The notes under the pieces: generated by a model
The model's database searches: none
The model's input: the letters and a program-made list of their open reading frames with translations, nothing else
What the model was told of the DNA's origin: nothing
Origin: Tulasnella sp. 424
Lineage: Eukaryota > Basidiomycota > Agaricomycetes > Cantharellales > Tulasnellaceae
Reading direction: 5' to 3'
DNA length: 64,000 nt
Assembly: GCA_019633425.1 (NCBI GenBank)
Contig: WSUB01000051.1
Location: 176,657 to 240,656 of the forward strand
In this document: in pieces, positions 1 to 10,720 of the stretch
Layout: each line of letters starts with the position of its first letter
Position numbering within the stretch: the first letter of the stretch is position 1
Program-made: the position numbers and the translations under genes

Positions 1-1
1 G

Positions 2-21
2 TGCAGGATTTCCAATCGGCT
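2..21. repeat. 20-bp direct repeat, left copy
   Basis: The 20-bp string TGCAGGATTTCCAATCGGCT occurs here and again, identical and in the same orientation, at 1840-1859. The two copies bracket the G-alpha gene and lie 1,838 bp apart. Homology stops at both ends of the repeat in this window. It may mark the edge of a duplicated unit, but the sequence to the left is not available. Confidence 0.8.
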
Positions 22-158
22 GCATGAGATTAGGAGAAACGTTTTGGACAACCGCCTAATTAACGTGACCCTGGACGACACCACAGACAGCGGGAACCAC
101 CATCGACTGCGCCGACGTGTCATCATGATTTTTTCCTTTCATTTCTTTTCTGCGAGCA

Positions 159-1712
159 ATGGGCGCACATATGTCAACTGAAAAGAAGGCAGCCCGAAGG
201 AGTATGGCCATTGACAAGCAGATCGAGATGGATTGGGAGCGGATGAGAAAGGAGTACAATGACTTGGTATTGGGTGCGGTTCAGATCTCATTACGAAATT
301 TACCTCCGCCGCTAACCAATAATGTTATGTAACGGGGCGCCATGCCATGCGGACAGGCACCCGAGGTTCCGGGAAGAGTACAATTGTTAAGCGGATGAAG
401 ATTATGCACCACACTGGATATATTCCCGACGAGCTGGAAGAGTTCCGTCTCGTTATATACACGAACCTGGTCGATGTGGCAAAGGGTCTTATTTTGACGA
501 TGAGGAGGATTGGTGTGGACTGTGTTGGAGAGATCAATAGAGTGCGTCACGTTCCCTGCATTCAGTCGCCTCTTACATTGCATCCAAGTCCAATCCTGAC
601 TCACCGTCGCTCTATTCCACGCCGATCTTCTCTCCGCGCCGCTCATCGACGTACCTTTCAACGACCATGCACGACATCAAACCCCCGCCTTCCCGTCCAA
701 ACCTAACAGACGAGCGCAGAGAAAATCCTTGAATACGAAGTCGAGTCCGACCCATCATTTCGCTTAGCCCCCGACGTCGCCAACGCCATCGATTCGTTAT
801 GGCACGATCCCGTCATTGCCACCGTCATGGACCACTGTTCCGATCCTGACCTCTTCAATTCAACAATGTATTTCCTTTCACAAGTGCAGAAGATCGCGCA
901 AAGGGATTATATCCCTGACGAGAGTGACGTGTTGAGGGCAAGGGCGACTACGGATGGGGTTGACGAGACAAAGTTTCAACTAGGAATGTTGTCGATTCGG
1001 TGCGTAACTTGCCGTTCAGCCGACGTCTCATTGCAAATCCAACTGCCACATTTATTGCGTTTGAGTAGCGTCCTCGACCCTGGCAACCAAGGCTCCGAAC
1101 GCAAAAAATGGATCCACTGTTTCGAAGCCGTTACGTCCCTCATCTTCTGCGCCGCGCTTTCGGACTACGATCAAGTCCTCTCTGAAGATAACCAGCAAAC
1201 CCGAATGGCCGAATCCTTAGTCTTGTTTGAAGCAGTTATCAACTCGCGGTGGTTTTTAAGGACGTCGATTATTCTGTTTCTCACCAAAATCGACCTTTTT
1301 AAAGCAAAATTGCGAAAAGCGCCGATGGATAAACATTTTTCGGAGTATACAGGTGGATCGGATATCAATAAAGCCGCCAAGTATATTTTGGGGAGGTACA
1401 CGCAGGCAAATAGGGCGGGGTTGAGCATCTACCCCCAGTGAGTTGTCTAGCGTCGGTTTCCGCGACAGTACTCTCCTCGTCTTGGTTATACGAGATTAGC
1501 GTCGGCTCACTCGGATCTCCCGAAATTGTAGTTTGACACAAGCAACAGATACTTCGAATGTGAGTCCTAGCACCTGGGTTCGTTTAGGGTCGGTACGGCT
1601 GATGAAGAATTGCCCCGTTTCGTAGCTCCGACTGGTCTTTGCTGCAGTGAAGGAGACGATATTAACTAACGAGTTAAAACGGCAGGGAATATTAGAGTCT
1701 AGCATCCTATGA
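159..1712 (+). CDS. Heterotrimeric G protein alpha subunit (divergent)
   Basis: GTP-binding alpha subunit that relays signals from seven-TM receptors at the plasma membrane. Six exons (159-273, 357-541, 710-999, 1069-1437, 1532-1559, 1626-1712) give 357 residues, the normal family length. The start is ATGGGC (Gly2, possible myristoylation). Motifs in order: P-loop GTRGSGKST, helical domain, switch I DVLRARATTDG with the conserved Arg and Mg-binding Thr, switch II DPGNQGSERKKW, guanine motif TKID, and QATDTSN then LRLVFAAVKETI. Departures from the family: position 3 is Ala and position 4 His, so the usual palmitoylated Cys3 is missing; DVGGQ is DPGNQ; NKxD is TKxD; and the C-terminus continues about five residues past the usual G-I-L end (QGILESSIL). 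The gene looks intact. Extra divergent G-alpha paralogs are common in basidiomycetes, and this is probably one of them. Confidence 0.92.
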
Positions 1713-2322
1713 TATATTTCTTAGAGTAATTCGCCATTCTCTCGTATATTACTTGTTTGTTCCGATTGGCGGGCAGTCATCGCTGTTGTCGTTGTGGTAC
1801 AGGTTTCCATAATTAGCTGGTCGAAGTGCAAACTTCGCCTGCAGGATTTCCAATCGGCTCGGGGGACCATTTACTCTGTTATTATCTCGCTGTGGCAATT
1901 CGTCGTTCAGAGTATTGTGGGGCCACTGATCCCTGGGCTCCTTTTACATACATAAGTACGCCTAATGCGTCTCAGGTTCCGGGAGCAGTCGAATACTGGT
2001 TGGCTTGAAAGAAATCTTAACTGAGATCGATAGTTCCGGAGCTCCAGACCGAGCGGAAGAAATAAAGGCCGAGAATTGATACTTCATGCTGACGCGGCGG
2101 GGACGCGGCTTGCGTAGAGGGTGATTGCGTCTTCGGGGGTGAAGGCTGAGCTAGTCACCATCCTTATGAATGTCAATTTGCAACCACGGTTCCTGCCATT
2201 TTGACCTGAATCTTAGACACATATCGAGTAGAGTATTGGATGCTGAGGAAAGACGTCAGACAGAATCCCACATGCTGATACCGAACGCCATTGACAAATT
2301 CGGGGTGTGGTGGAAGTGTCTT
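1713..2322. other. Intergenic, convergent G-alpha and Iwr1 ends
   Basis: A 610-bp stretch between two converging genes. Apart from the right copy of the 20-bp repeat I see no coding signal. The short open frame at 1826-2008 has no recognisable motif. Confidence 0.5.
1840..1859. repeat. 20-bp direct repeat, right copy
   Basis: Identical to positions 2-21, same orientation. It lies about 130 bp downstream of the G-alpha stop codon. Confidence 0.8.
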
Positions 2323-3928
2323 TTAGGTTTCACCGTCGACATTGGTGCAAAGATCTATAGTGTAATTATACCTGGGGCTGATTAATGAGGAACTCCAAGT
2401 TACATGAAGCGGGTATTCCCAAATGTGTAGTTCAATCGTCGTATTGCCAGTGTCTCCATCCTGCACGGAAGGCGGATCAATGCGGGTGAACGCGAGCAAG
2501 TTCATGATGGTCACAGTACTTACCTCGATCGACGTCCTCTTCGTCGTCAATGATCTCATCCTCGCTGTCTGGGTAGTCGTTTCGGTAGTAATCTTCCTCT
2601 GGTACGTGAATAATGCAGACGCGGATTAGGCAACATAGAGAAGACATTCAATAGATGGCTCGCACCATTGGAGTCTTCGTCAGCCTCATCCTTGACAGAG
2701 TCATCAGATCCTTCTTCCACGAAGTATTCGGTGAACTCTTCAGGAAGACCTCGACTAAACAGATTTCCCGGTGAGTTGGCACAGCGATCACAAGCCAAGA
2801 GCATGAAATGGTAGAAACGAACAGGGTTGCGATGCTTCCAGCTTCACGTGCCATAAGCTCATTGACGTCGTTAATATCTTTAAGAGCGAAATAAAAGACA
2901 TCGTAAACGTAATCCTCGTCCGAACTGCCGTTGGGTAACTTTTTCTCGTCCGTCGGCGAAAGCAGTGATGGGGAGACAGCTCGACTAGACGTTCTGGGTT
3001 CGGCGAGTGAGATGTTATTGACTGCAAGGTAGTTAGGGTGAGGTCACGCCCGGTGCACTTCCACATCGAAGGGACGTACTCTTGAGATAATCGCTGACCA
3101 TCGAGTTAAACTCTGCCATGGAAGGATCCTCATCTTCTGTTTCTCCAGCAGGAGAGGCTTCCTCATCCGCAATGGCTTCGTAGAACGTGTAGGAAGGTAA
3201 AGTTGCTGGAGCGGCGGCGGCGGCAGCCAGCTGGGCGGAAGATCGGACAACTGGAGGGGCAGTTGGCCTATCATCGAGATCATAGGTAGAGGGCGTAAAT
3301 TACCAAGCACGAGTCGTAGAGGGGAACTAAGTGCTCACCGACGGCTTGACTGTGCTGGTTGGGCAAAGATGGCGGGTTTTGGAACGATCGTGAAGGTTTT
3401 TGGGACAGCGGTTGACTTTGTTGGAGAAAGAGTGCGGGTGGGAGCAGAGGCCGAGGCAATGGGACTAGTTGGAGCCGGGGTTGAGCTGATAGACATCGGG
3501 CCATCGGTCTGGGTCGACGTTGCGGCGGACGGCGCAGATGCCGCTGGCGTGGTGACAGGGGATGTTTGAGCCAAAATGTTCACCCGTTGCTGGGGACCAT
3601 TGGTATCGTGTTAGTCTAATTCTGTCATATGAAGGTGGATTTAGGCGACCTACAGTCAAATCCTCCATGAATTTGGTGTCATCGAACATCGCGGAATCCT
3701 CGACGGTTCCGACATGGGTGAATACTCCTGGAGCAATCACCATGTCTCGCATCCTCTTATTACCCCGGGCAGCAATTTCAGCAACTGTGCATCCGTCATG
3801 AATGTTGGTTGAATGTTGGGGTTACTGTAGTAGCCTTTGTCCTCACCTAGGTGAGTCGCCGGTTCATCCTGTCGTTTTCGTTTGAGTCTAATGAACACGT
3901 TTCCCGGTGCTGGTAATTGCGGCTCCAT
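2323..3928 (-). CDS. IWR1: RNA polymerase II nuclear import factor Iwr1-like
   Basis: Iwr1 binds assembled RNA polymerase II in the cytoplasm and takes it into the nucleus with its own localisation signal. The minus-strand ATG at 3928 opens with VFIRLKRKRQDEPATH, matching the family's basic N-terminal R-x-KRKR-x-EP signature. After an intron come VAEIAARGNKRMRDM and a Ser/Thr/Pro/Ala-rich linker. The C-terminal half has the acidic Iwr1 core: DEDYVYDVFYF, EEFTEYFVEEGSDD, then DYYRNDYPDSEDE followed by an acidic run. Several short introns interrupt it. The last exon after DEEDVDR (2323-about 2450) is less certain because the family is poorly conserved there, so the end may be earlier. The start lies about 180 bp from the divergent uL5m start, suggesting a shared promoter. 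Confidence 0.82.
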
Positions 3929-4106
3929 TACACTGCGACGAAGATAGCGAGACGTCAGGCCAACGAGCAAGGAGGTGATGTGGTTGGAGGACGTGAAGGG
4001 ATGCAGAGGGTCCCTTGCTGAGAGCACAGCGGCGGAGACCTTGATCCGTGTGAATCGAGCGCATCCAAAAATCAATCTCTCAAACGACCTCCGACAGCCA
4101 AGCAAA

Positions 4107-5163
4107 ATGCACGCGTCAATACGAACAGCAAGCGCTCTTGCTCGAGCAGCGCAGTCGACTACGACATCTACTACCTCTTCCGCGGCTCTGGCGATGTCGA
4201 CTGCGGCGGCAACCAAAGGTCGCTCTCGAAACCAGGCAAAACGACCGCCGAAACCCGTCAACCAGGAGTTCGTCGACAAAATGAAGGCCCGGAAGACTCA
4301 TAAACGGTGGAACTATCCTAGGATCTTCCAAAAGACGGATATTCGCGTCGGTCCCATCTCCGAACCGCGTACCTTGGCCCATTATCACAACACTTTGGCC
4401 GAGGACCTCCTCTACCTGACATACCGCCATGGTGTGACGTTCAGCCCTCAGCCACGACCGCAGCACGACCCAGAGAATCCCTACACTCGTCATCGACCTG
4501 CGCCCCAACCCAAAGGTGGCAAAGGTCTCCGCCCAGCTGCGCCCCCAACTGACGCGGCGAATGTCGTCAAACTGGAAAAGATTGTGCTGCACACGCATGT
4601 GAAGGAGGCTCAGACGAACCGTCAGGCAATCTTGTCTGCCATGGCGTTGTTCAGACAGCTCTCTGGAGAGTTGGAGAAACAAGGCGGCCAGGAGTCTGCG
4701 TCGGGTGTGGTCGTCTGTCGCGCTCGAAAGCAATCCAGCTCGTTCCGCATTACTCGGCACTTGCCGATATCAGTCAAGGTGGAGCTCAGAGGAGAGAAGA
4801 TGTACGAGTTTATTAACTCGTTGGCGGAGTTTGTGTTGCCACGGATGAGGGATTTCGCTGGCATTGTTATGCCCCCTCCATCGGCGAGCATGAATACGCC
4901 GAGTGCGTTGTCCGGCGTGGTGGCTTTCGGCTTGCCTCCTAGCGCTATGTCCCTTTTCCCTCAGGTAGGTGGATAGGGTACTTGGGTCTCAGGAAATTTG
5001 GACTGACGCCTATTTCTGCCTCCAGGTTGAAGTCAACTTCGACTCGTATCCGCGATCGCATGGCTTCCACGTCGAGTTTGTCACGAACGCTCGAGGCAAG
5101 GATGCGCAAAACAAGGCTCGCGCTCTGGTGTCAGGTTTCCGTATTCCCCTCGTGCGGAAGTAA
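4107..5163 (+). CDS. MRPL7: Mitochondrial large-subunit ribosomal protein uL5m
   Basis: Mitochondrial homologue of bacterial L5, which contacts 5S-site rRNA and the P-site tRNA in the large subunit. Two exons (4107-4964, 5026-5163; intron 62 nt) give 331 residues. The ATG at 4107 was preferred over upstream in-frame codons because the protein then starts MHASIRTASALARAAQ, an Arg/Ser/Ala-rich presequence of mitochondrial type. The L5 domain follows: HTHVKEAQTNRQAILSAM, ITRHLPISVKVELRGEKMY, FINSLAEFVLPRMRDFAG. The second exon supplies VNFDSYPRSHGFHVEF and ends GFRIPLVRK. No disruption seen. Divergent from the Iwr1 gene. Confidence 0.92.
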
Positions 5164-5838
5164 TTTATCGCTGGGTGAGATACTTTGGACAGCGGCTCGT
5201 GACCTTCTGTATTGACTTTTGTTATTAATTTAGCAAAAAGTACCTTCATCTTTCATAGAGTAGTAGCCTTGACACCGACTTCATTATCTATCTCCCTGTT
5301 TACGTATTCCTTATTCGGCGTCATCCGCCAAGTCCTGTGCGGGGATAACAGGGTCATTTCGCGGGTCGGGTGTTGCGCGAGCGAACGAAGTTGGTCCAGC
5401 GAGACATTCGCGAAGTCCCGGGCGCCCAACGCACTGAGAGCGAATTTTCTTTGAGTTCTGAGTCCCTTTGCTTCTTCGGCTGTTGATGAGCCCAGGATTT
5501 TCACGAAATTCCCATCAGTGGCTTTTTCACCTAGACGCCGTTATCGCCGCTTTTCGCAAACCAGACTGATCGCCGACCCATCTTTTCCTTGCAACTCTCC
5601 TTCCCCTCCCGCATTCCCCCCCTCCTCCATCCCACAATTATCCCTTTTGCTACTTACTCTAACTAACTCAATACACCTCGAAGGTCGTTCATTGGTTAGT
5701 TTTTGTCTGGCTTTTCCTTGGATCTTGATGACCCCAAAGATGATCTTCGCCGGTTGCTGATGCCAGCCACCGTCTCTACAGGAAGCGAACGGATAACCCT
5801 TTCGCTCGTCTCCTTCTCCCGACTGGCTCCTGCGCTCG
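5164..5838. other. Intergenic / 5' leader
   Basis: 675 bp between uL5m and the CaaX protein. Pyrimidine-rich runs (about 5570-5660) suit a fungal promoter or leader. No gene recognised. Confidence 0.5.
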
Positions 5839-8209
5839 ATGACAGCGGCCGTTCAACCTCCATACCCACCAACGGGCAGTGCATGGGAAGAGCAGATAGT
5901 ACCGTCACTTCGAAAACGTACGTGACCATTCTGCCCCACTCCGCATCACGTTTTTACGCTCCGGTATCAACCCACTCGCTCACCACTTCATCTCTCTGCG
6001 TACTTGTAATCGTAATACAGGCTTGGAGCAGGAATCCAGGATATTAGAAAATCGGCTTTCAGTCCACTCCCTAACGTCAAACTCTAGGGACGAACACTAC
6101 CAACAGCCAGCCTCCTCTTCTCCATCTGCCCAGCCTCGCTCGCTACAACAACTATCGCAAAGCGATAGCAGGTCACCTACCCCATCGTCACGCGTGCAGG
6201 GAAATCGCAACTACTCTGATACCTATCGACCAACGGCCATTCCGCGTCCAGGCAGCAGCATGGCAAGGGATTCACCGTACCCAGCCGACCGGCCACATAC
6301 CTCTGCTACCAGTGCTGCTGCCTCAGGCCCCAGCAATATGTCAAGAGATGGCAGCAGGTCCAACATAGGCGGTTCGGGCTCAAACAAAGTGCCGTTTACT
6401 CGCTCAAGGACACGCTCGACCCCCTATCCGTTTGAAAAAGACGACGAAGTCTCTGCAGCTGGCCCGAACGGCCGACGGACACCAAACGCTGGTGTAAACT
6501 ACGGGGGTCGACATGCAAGTGGTACCGCCGACGCTAACGGTATGAATGGCATTCCAACTCCGGCATCTTCTCGCGCAAATTCTCCGATGGTTATGAACGG
6601 CAAACTGCCTTCACAACCACCGCCTTCAAAAATACCCCAGCGAAAACGCGCCCGAAGTAGCTCAAACTCGGACACACCAATGAAAGCCAGCGTTGGACGA
6701 GCGGCAGGCAACAAGATTGCTAAAAGGAGTGGGACGCCCGGGCAGGAACAAATCACTTTCCCGCCCAGTCCGGAGACCTCCCCCGATATTTGGCGAGACC
6801 AACCGAACGACGTGGAACCGCCCCGACACCTTCATCCTGGTGATAAAATTCGTGACGAGGCACCGCCGTTCAACCCAAATCGTCTGTCTGCCGCGCCTTC
6901 ATTTGAGGAACGAGAGTTTGAGCACTGGTATCGGGGAGAAGGCAGAGACGGAGGGGGTCGGAATGGTGGCCGCGGGGAGATCAAAGTTGTCAAGGCTCAT
7001 ACCCAGAAAGAGATGTTGGAGATTGCAGTCGGCGGGTACGACTTGGGTCCTGATGATCGGTGGACGTCAAGCCGGCAAAGACAGCAAGCAGCATTGGATA
7101 CATTCAATATGAGGAGACGGGAGGCTGAGCAGATGGATTACGTGCCCCACGAGAGAGAGCTTAGCGATATGGAAGGAGACCACAGCGAAGACGCTCATGA
7201 TCAGGCGACTGGCGAAGACCCATACGAATACTACTACTTAACGCAAGAAGATGCTCAACCTGGCCCAGGACCTTCAACGATAGCCTCGCCTCCCGCGCCT
7301 CAGCCTGCCCCTTCCGCGATCCCTAGGGCTCAGACCCAGCCACGTGCAAGTCTTGATAGCCGTGCGCAATCGCCGTCGTCATCAGCTTCGCATGCAACCC
7401 ACAAGCAAGTAAGCAAGGCGAAAGGCCACGCTGCTACAAGCAGTGATTCGTCGCGCAAGGGCGGGAGACCGTCTGCTGCAAAGACGCCTTCAACGCCCCG
7501 CAAGTCGCAACCACGGCAGCGAGCTCCATCTCGTCCCAGTAACGTGGGTGGGGATCGCGCGCCTATCACGGCGGATGCCATACCTCCGTGGGCCCAATCT
7601 CCAAGACCACCGACGGGTGGGAATTGGGACGATATGGTTCTCCCAGCTGTCGCAAAGAAGATGGGTCTCAACGGATCTCAACCAGATGTTACTATGCTCG
7701 GTACCGACACGATCAAAAAGGAAAGAGACCAGGTCTACGAACCCGCTGCTGGAACCTTTGGGTACGACCCGGCGAAGCGAAAGGACGAGACGCCGAAACG
7801 AAAGGAAAGGTCAACTATACTTTCGCCAGACTTTGGAGATGCTTTATCGTTACCCCAGCCAGCCCAACCATCTTCACCCCCAGCCGCCCCCGATTTCCCT
7901 CCACGTCAAGATTCTCCACCGCCGTTCTCTTCGTATGCGATTGGAATACACGAGAAGGAGCCGGAGCCAGAACCCGAGTTTGCGTCTGCCGCTCCTTCAC
8001 AACATTCTCCGCAACCATCAGAGCTTCCTCTTCCTCGACCACCGCCAGTTTCGCTTAGCAAGGAGGAACTGAAACAACGTGGTAAAGAGCTGAGAAAGAG
8101 CAGGCCTGCGATCGTGGTCACTTCGCCTAGCGAGATGGCCACTCCAGTTGGCAGGCCGGGCAAGGAGGACGATGAAGGCGCTGGATGCTGCAAGTGCGTC
8201 ATCATGTGA
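5839..8209 (+). CDS. Disordered protein with C-terminal CaaX prenylation box
   Basis: I do not recognise a catalytic domain. Two exons (5839-5917, 6021-8209) give 755 residues. The ATG at 5839 was chosen because exon 1 (MTAAVQPPYPPTGSAWEEQI) splices in frame through a 103-nt intron into RLEQESRILENRLSVHSL, a short helical, possibly coiled-coil segment. The rest is largely low-complexity, rich in Ser, Pro, Arg and Gln. A more ordered charged stretch lies near the middle (FEEREFEHWYRGEG, DLGPDDRWTSSRQRQQA). The protein ends GCCKCVIM: a CaaX box with three nearby cysteines, as expected for farnesylation plus palmitoylation. It is therefore probably a membrane-tethered scaffold or adaptor; that role is inference. 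Confidence 0.85.
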
Positions 8210-8807
8210 GACTCGTACGCGCATGCAACACCCTACGCCTCGATATCACCCATATCGCATGACCCCCTTCCTTGCTTGATTTTTCGTTGTAGATGCCTTT
8301 CCATCTTTCTCTTTCTCCTTTCGGCTCTGACAGCCGCTGTTGGTAACACTTATAACCCTACTACCCCCGTCCTCCCTCTACCACTAACTTCTACCTTCCC
8401 CCCCAGCTACTTCCAAGAATTCCGCTCCTTAACTCTCCTTTTTTTCCCCCTTGGTTTCTCTTCTGTCGGTTTTCTCTTCCTTTTAGTCGAACTTTTTCTC
8501 TGCATCGGCCGTCCGCTCTCTCCCACTTTTGTACTATTAATTACCTCTTCATGGGATGATTCCTCCCTTCATCTTATCTTGTTCTTTTCTGCATGAGAAT
8601 GCGATTTCGTTCTTCATCTGTGCGTGAGTGAGAGCTTTGGCACGGCATGACCTGCTTATCTAAGCCTAACCCCTTTCACGTGAGCTCCTTCCGGCTTTTC
8701 GTTTTGGACCGAAATCCTTTTCCCAGTCCGACTGCTTTGCCTCAGCTCCAGCACTCCTCTCCTCTTTCTCTTGATAGCTTTGACGTTACTTGGAGTATTT
8801 CGCTACA
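8210..8807. other. Intergenic, strongly pyrimidine-rich
   Basis: Long C/T-rich runs, about 8260-8540 and 8650-8790, run up to the ETF-beta start. They are consistent with a 3' UTR followed by a promoter/leader. Nothing coding is recognised. Confidence 0.5.
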
Positions 8808-10044
8808 ATGCGCCCAACTACCACCAACTATATGCGTATTTTGGTTCCCGTGAAGAGGTGCGCTACTCGAGGTGGGACGGCCGGATTCGGAGTTGTTGTT
8901 GACTTTACGTCGTTGCGGACCTGTCGTCTTGTCTTGATACGACGACAGATGCGTAGACTACACGGTGAAGATTCGAGTGAATGCCCAGCAGACTGGCATT
9001 GATACCAATGTCAAGCATTCGATGGTGCGTTCGCAATGACGTCTTTGCAGCCTTACCCTGACGGTTTCTCTTCAACGCAGAACCCATTCGATGAGATTGG
9101 TTAGTCACAATATAAAGCGCCATGTGTGCTTTATAGTTCTCTTCGTGGGGAGTGCTAACGGTGGATCCAACTGTCTGAACATAGCTGTTGAGGAGGCCGT
9201 CCGACTCCGAGAACGTCACAAGGAAAAGATTGAGAACATCAAGCTCGTCTCAATAGGCCCTTCAAAAGCTGCTGAGATCATCCGAACAGGTCTCGCGATG
9301 GGAGCAGACGAGGGTGTTCACGTGGAGGTACCAGAAACTGCCCCCCAACCTGAGCCGTTAGGAGTTGCCAAAGCTCTCGCAGCCCTAATCAAGAAGGAAG
9401 GAAAGCCTGTGGACATGGTCATCATGGGAAAGCAGGCTATTGATGGAGATAATGGAATGACGGGTCAGATGTTGGCCGGTTTGCTTGGGTGGGGTCAAGC
9501 GACGTTTGCCAGTAAAGTGGAGGTTCTGGATGGAGAGAAAGAGGTTAAAGTTACGAGAGAGGTAGATGGTGGATTGGAGGAGATGAAAGTCAAGTTGCCG
9601 GCTGTCATTACGACGGATTTGCGGTGAGTGATATAACTGGAGGGTTCGGGATGATGGAGAAACTCATTGGTTCCCGCCTCGATCCCATCACCACTTAGGT
9701 TAAATGGTGAGCTATTCTTCCCATTCACCTCTACGGATTAATGGTTAGGAGACTGACAACTGCATGGCCTGGAAATTTAGAACCCCGATATGCCTCCCTG
9801 CCCAATATCATGAAGGCCAAGAAAAAGAAGATCGAGAAAGTCACCCCCTCTGATCTTGGAGTTGATTTGACCCCGTTATTGGAGACTGTGAAGGTTGCCG
9901 AACCTCCGAAACGTGTGGGAGGCGCCAAGGTGACCATTGTGTTTCAAAGCCCTGGCCGAACAACCAGACTAAAAGGATTCCTTGATACAGGTTGAGAACG
10001 TCGACGAATTAATTGCCAAACTCAAGGCCGCCGGAGTAGTGTAG
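8808..10044 (+). CDS. ETFB: Electron transfer flavoprotein beta subunit
   Basis: With the alpha subunit it carries electrons from mitochondrial acyl-CoA and amino-acid dehydrogenases to ETF-ubiquinone oxidoreductase. Seven exons (8808-8857, 8949-9024, 9081-9099, 9185-9623, 9699-9706, 9781-9929, 9991-10044) give 264 residues, the usual size. Family segments: [36 protein letters not shown], the signature block [39 protein letters not shown], and the C-terminal [18 protein letters not shown]. Exon 5 is only 8 nt (GTTAAATG) and supplies the R-L-N-E junction. It is supported because the exact family sequence is restored and the frame closes. As in the family, there is no long presequence. Confidence 0.95.
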
Positions 10045-10720
10045 ATATCAGGGAGCCGAATCCCAGATGCTTTCCTAATTCAGGCCGGGCTCTGACCGAA
10101 TGAGGTGTCTACTGCGTGACGTAAACTTGATTGACTGTTCTCATGGTCCTCCACTCTCTCGTGAGCGGTCCTCACTAATTCACGCACTGCGGTTGTGCGC
10201 GGATGCCTCGAAGCGACCCATGAAACCTTTGTGTTGTGAGGCTGTGTCCCCTCTGTTGCCTCGAGTTCAACCCTTAGGATTGATGCAAAAAGAGTACAAA
10301 CACTGGAGACCTCTAGATCTGTACACTGTTCGACCAACACCTGCTGACCACCGCATACACCGACGAAAAACCTAAGCACTGCGTTACTTTGCGGGGAAGA
10401 CCGAAACGGAGTTCACAGGATTCCCGGTGATCTGAGAGCATCAGAGTGACGCGCGACTCCAGCACCCCCCGAACCGGCAGGCCGCGAACGCACCACTCCC
10501 TTCTACCATCTACTTGCCTCTAATCTTCTGAACCGCACGCTGCAACCACCCTCTGTCTGGAACTCTCCCTCCCACTCACGACAATTCTCTCCCACCAACC
10601 ACCAATCCCAAGAGGTAAGAATCTTGTCTTGAGCGTTCTTTATCATTTCACTCATACAGTGGGTTGTGTGTTCTCAGATAGCTAGACGCTAGCTCTTGAC
10701 CAACTACACACAGCCCATTC
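10045..10720. other. Intergenic, ETF-beta to RING gene
   Basis: Contains no recognisable gene. The C-rich part (about 10490-10610) directly upstream of the RING gene looks like its promoter or leader. A possible leader intron may end near 10678, but I could not confirm it. Confidence 0.4.

Noticed and set aside
1826..2008. 60-codon open frame downstream of the G-alpha gene
   Set aside because: No motif, no splice partner and no family resemblance. It overlaps the 20-bp repeat and is probably chance.
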